A stretch of DNA of 19,745 bases, from positions 1 through 19,745 of the forward strand of contig CAYHES010000029.1 of NCBI GenBank assembly GCA_964355495.1, given 5' to 3'. The translations under genes were made by a program, and so were the position numbers. Positions 19,350 to 19,745 of the stretch are shown here, piece by piece (within the stretch, counting starts at the first letter, position 1; each line of letters begins with the position of its first letter). The notes under the pieces are model-generated. The model was not told where the DNA came from. It did not search any database and worked only from the letters and a program-made list of their open reading frames with translations. The DNA comes from UBA6901 sp964355495 (lineage in GTDB: Bacteria; Pseudomonadota; Gammaproteobacteria; Acidiferrobacterales; UBA6901).

Positions 19350-19745
19350 TATAGGAAGAATAAACCCCCCTCCTTCGAAAAACCAGCGCGCGCGCAACCG
19401 CCTGCTCACTCGGCCCTCCTCGTCAGCCCCCTTGACCGTTGCTCCAGTCGATGCGCCGGTGCGGGAAATACCGCCGGGTCCTCGCTGCATTTTGGGCAAT
19501 GTCCGTCTTCCGGCCGAACGCCGCCTTGGCCGCTTCGGACGTGAAGCGCCTTGGTGCTGACCTCGGGTCAGTGAAACAGAACGGCTTGGGGTGGTGCCCG
19601 GCTTTCGGGCAAGACGGGTTGGCCCGCCACCGTGGCCTTTGCCTTCAGGTGGTCGAGTATCTTCTTGATGACGGCCGGGTCTTCGATTGCGGCGATGATC
19701 TTCGCCATTCCGCCGCACTGGCTGCAGGTTTCGATGTCGATGTGG
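19350..19745 (-). mobile_element. IS91-like element, 3' end
   Basis: Comprises the end of a transposase gene (19568 onward) and about 218 bases of trailing sequence, which contains no gene and runs to the deacetylase junction. The exact terminus was not identified. The element continues off the right edge. Confidence 0.55.
19568..19745 (-). CDS. IS91-family transposase, C-terminal end
   Basis: The last 58 codons of a minus-strand gene that enters from the right. The visible HIDIETCSQCGGMAKIIAAI with a CxxC zinc-ribbon pair, EDPAVIKKILDHL and PESRAPPQAVLFH then stop is the characteristic tail of IS91-like Y2 HUH transposases. These move by rolling circle and often carry neighbouring genes. 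The catalytic part is outside the window. Confidence 0.75.
   Translation of the reverse strand, partial: HIDIETCSQCGGMAKIIAAIEDPAVIKKILDHLKAKATVAGQPVLPESRAPPQAVLFH

Noticed and set aside
19350..19718. N-terminal part of the 253-codon frame as a real extension of the deacetylase
   Set aside because: Arg/Gly/Pro-rich, no family match, and it overlaps the IS91 transposase end in another frame; it is IS DNA read out of frame.
1..19745. tRNA or rRNA genes
   Set aside because: No cloverleaf with a GTTCGANTC-type arm in proper context and no rRNA sequence was seen by eye on either strand.

Overview
The window is a piece of a GC-rich gammaproteobacterial chromosome. The evidence is conserved gene order: lptD-surA-pdxA-rsmA, the divergent pair amgK-murU, glyQ-glyS-gmhB-plsC and mtgA all appear as in gammaproteobacteria such as Pseudomonas. 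The split class II ribonucleotide reductase (nrdJa/nrdJb) at the left edge also fits. Genus cannot be told from the sequence. A sulfur-oxidising or environmental gammaproteobacterium would fit, but that is a guess.

Layout. 1-1330: end of nrdJa, nrdJb and a terminator. 1370-1980: a stretch with no long gene that appears to be transcribed rightward. It holds a promoter-like site, a structured leader or small RNA ending in a hairpin terminator, a 20-residue lysine-rich microprotein gene, and a strong terminator. 2179-3848 (minus): amgK-murU, peptidoglycan sugar recycling. 3983-9804 (plus): lptD-surA-pdxA-rsmA, covering outer-membrane biogenesis, vitamin B6 synthesis and rRNA dimethylation. 10084-10452: a small exported BamE/DUF2845-like protein. 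10453-15345 (minus): glyQ-glyS-mazG-like-gmhB-like-plsC. 15531-16355 (minus): mtgA. 16788 to the end: a scrambled accessory region of gene fragments (PP-loop protein, DUF2235 type VI effector, ketoacyl-synthase-like protein, polysaccharide deacetylase) around a REP-associated transposase (RAYT) and the end of an IS91-like element.

Two things stand out. First, the core genes are peppered with small palindromic repeats of several families, and these repeatedly reach into coding sequence. They supply the N-terminus of PlsC, the C-termini of MtgA, GlyQ and PdxA, the signal-peptide region of the BamE-like protein, and an apparent in-frame insertion inside RsmA. Second, the gmhB at its normal syntenic position keeps its zinc-ligand cysteines but has lost the HAD nucleophile and other catalytic residues, so it looks like a pseudo-enzyme.

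The right-hand region should be read with care. At the RAYT element two unrelated genes point into the element and both lack their 3' ends. This means a rearrangement or an assembly join at a repeat, not a simple insertion.
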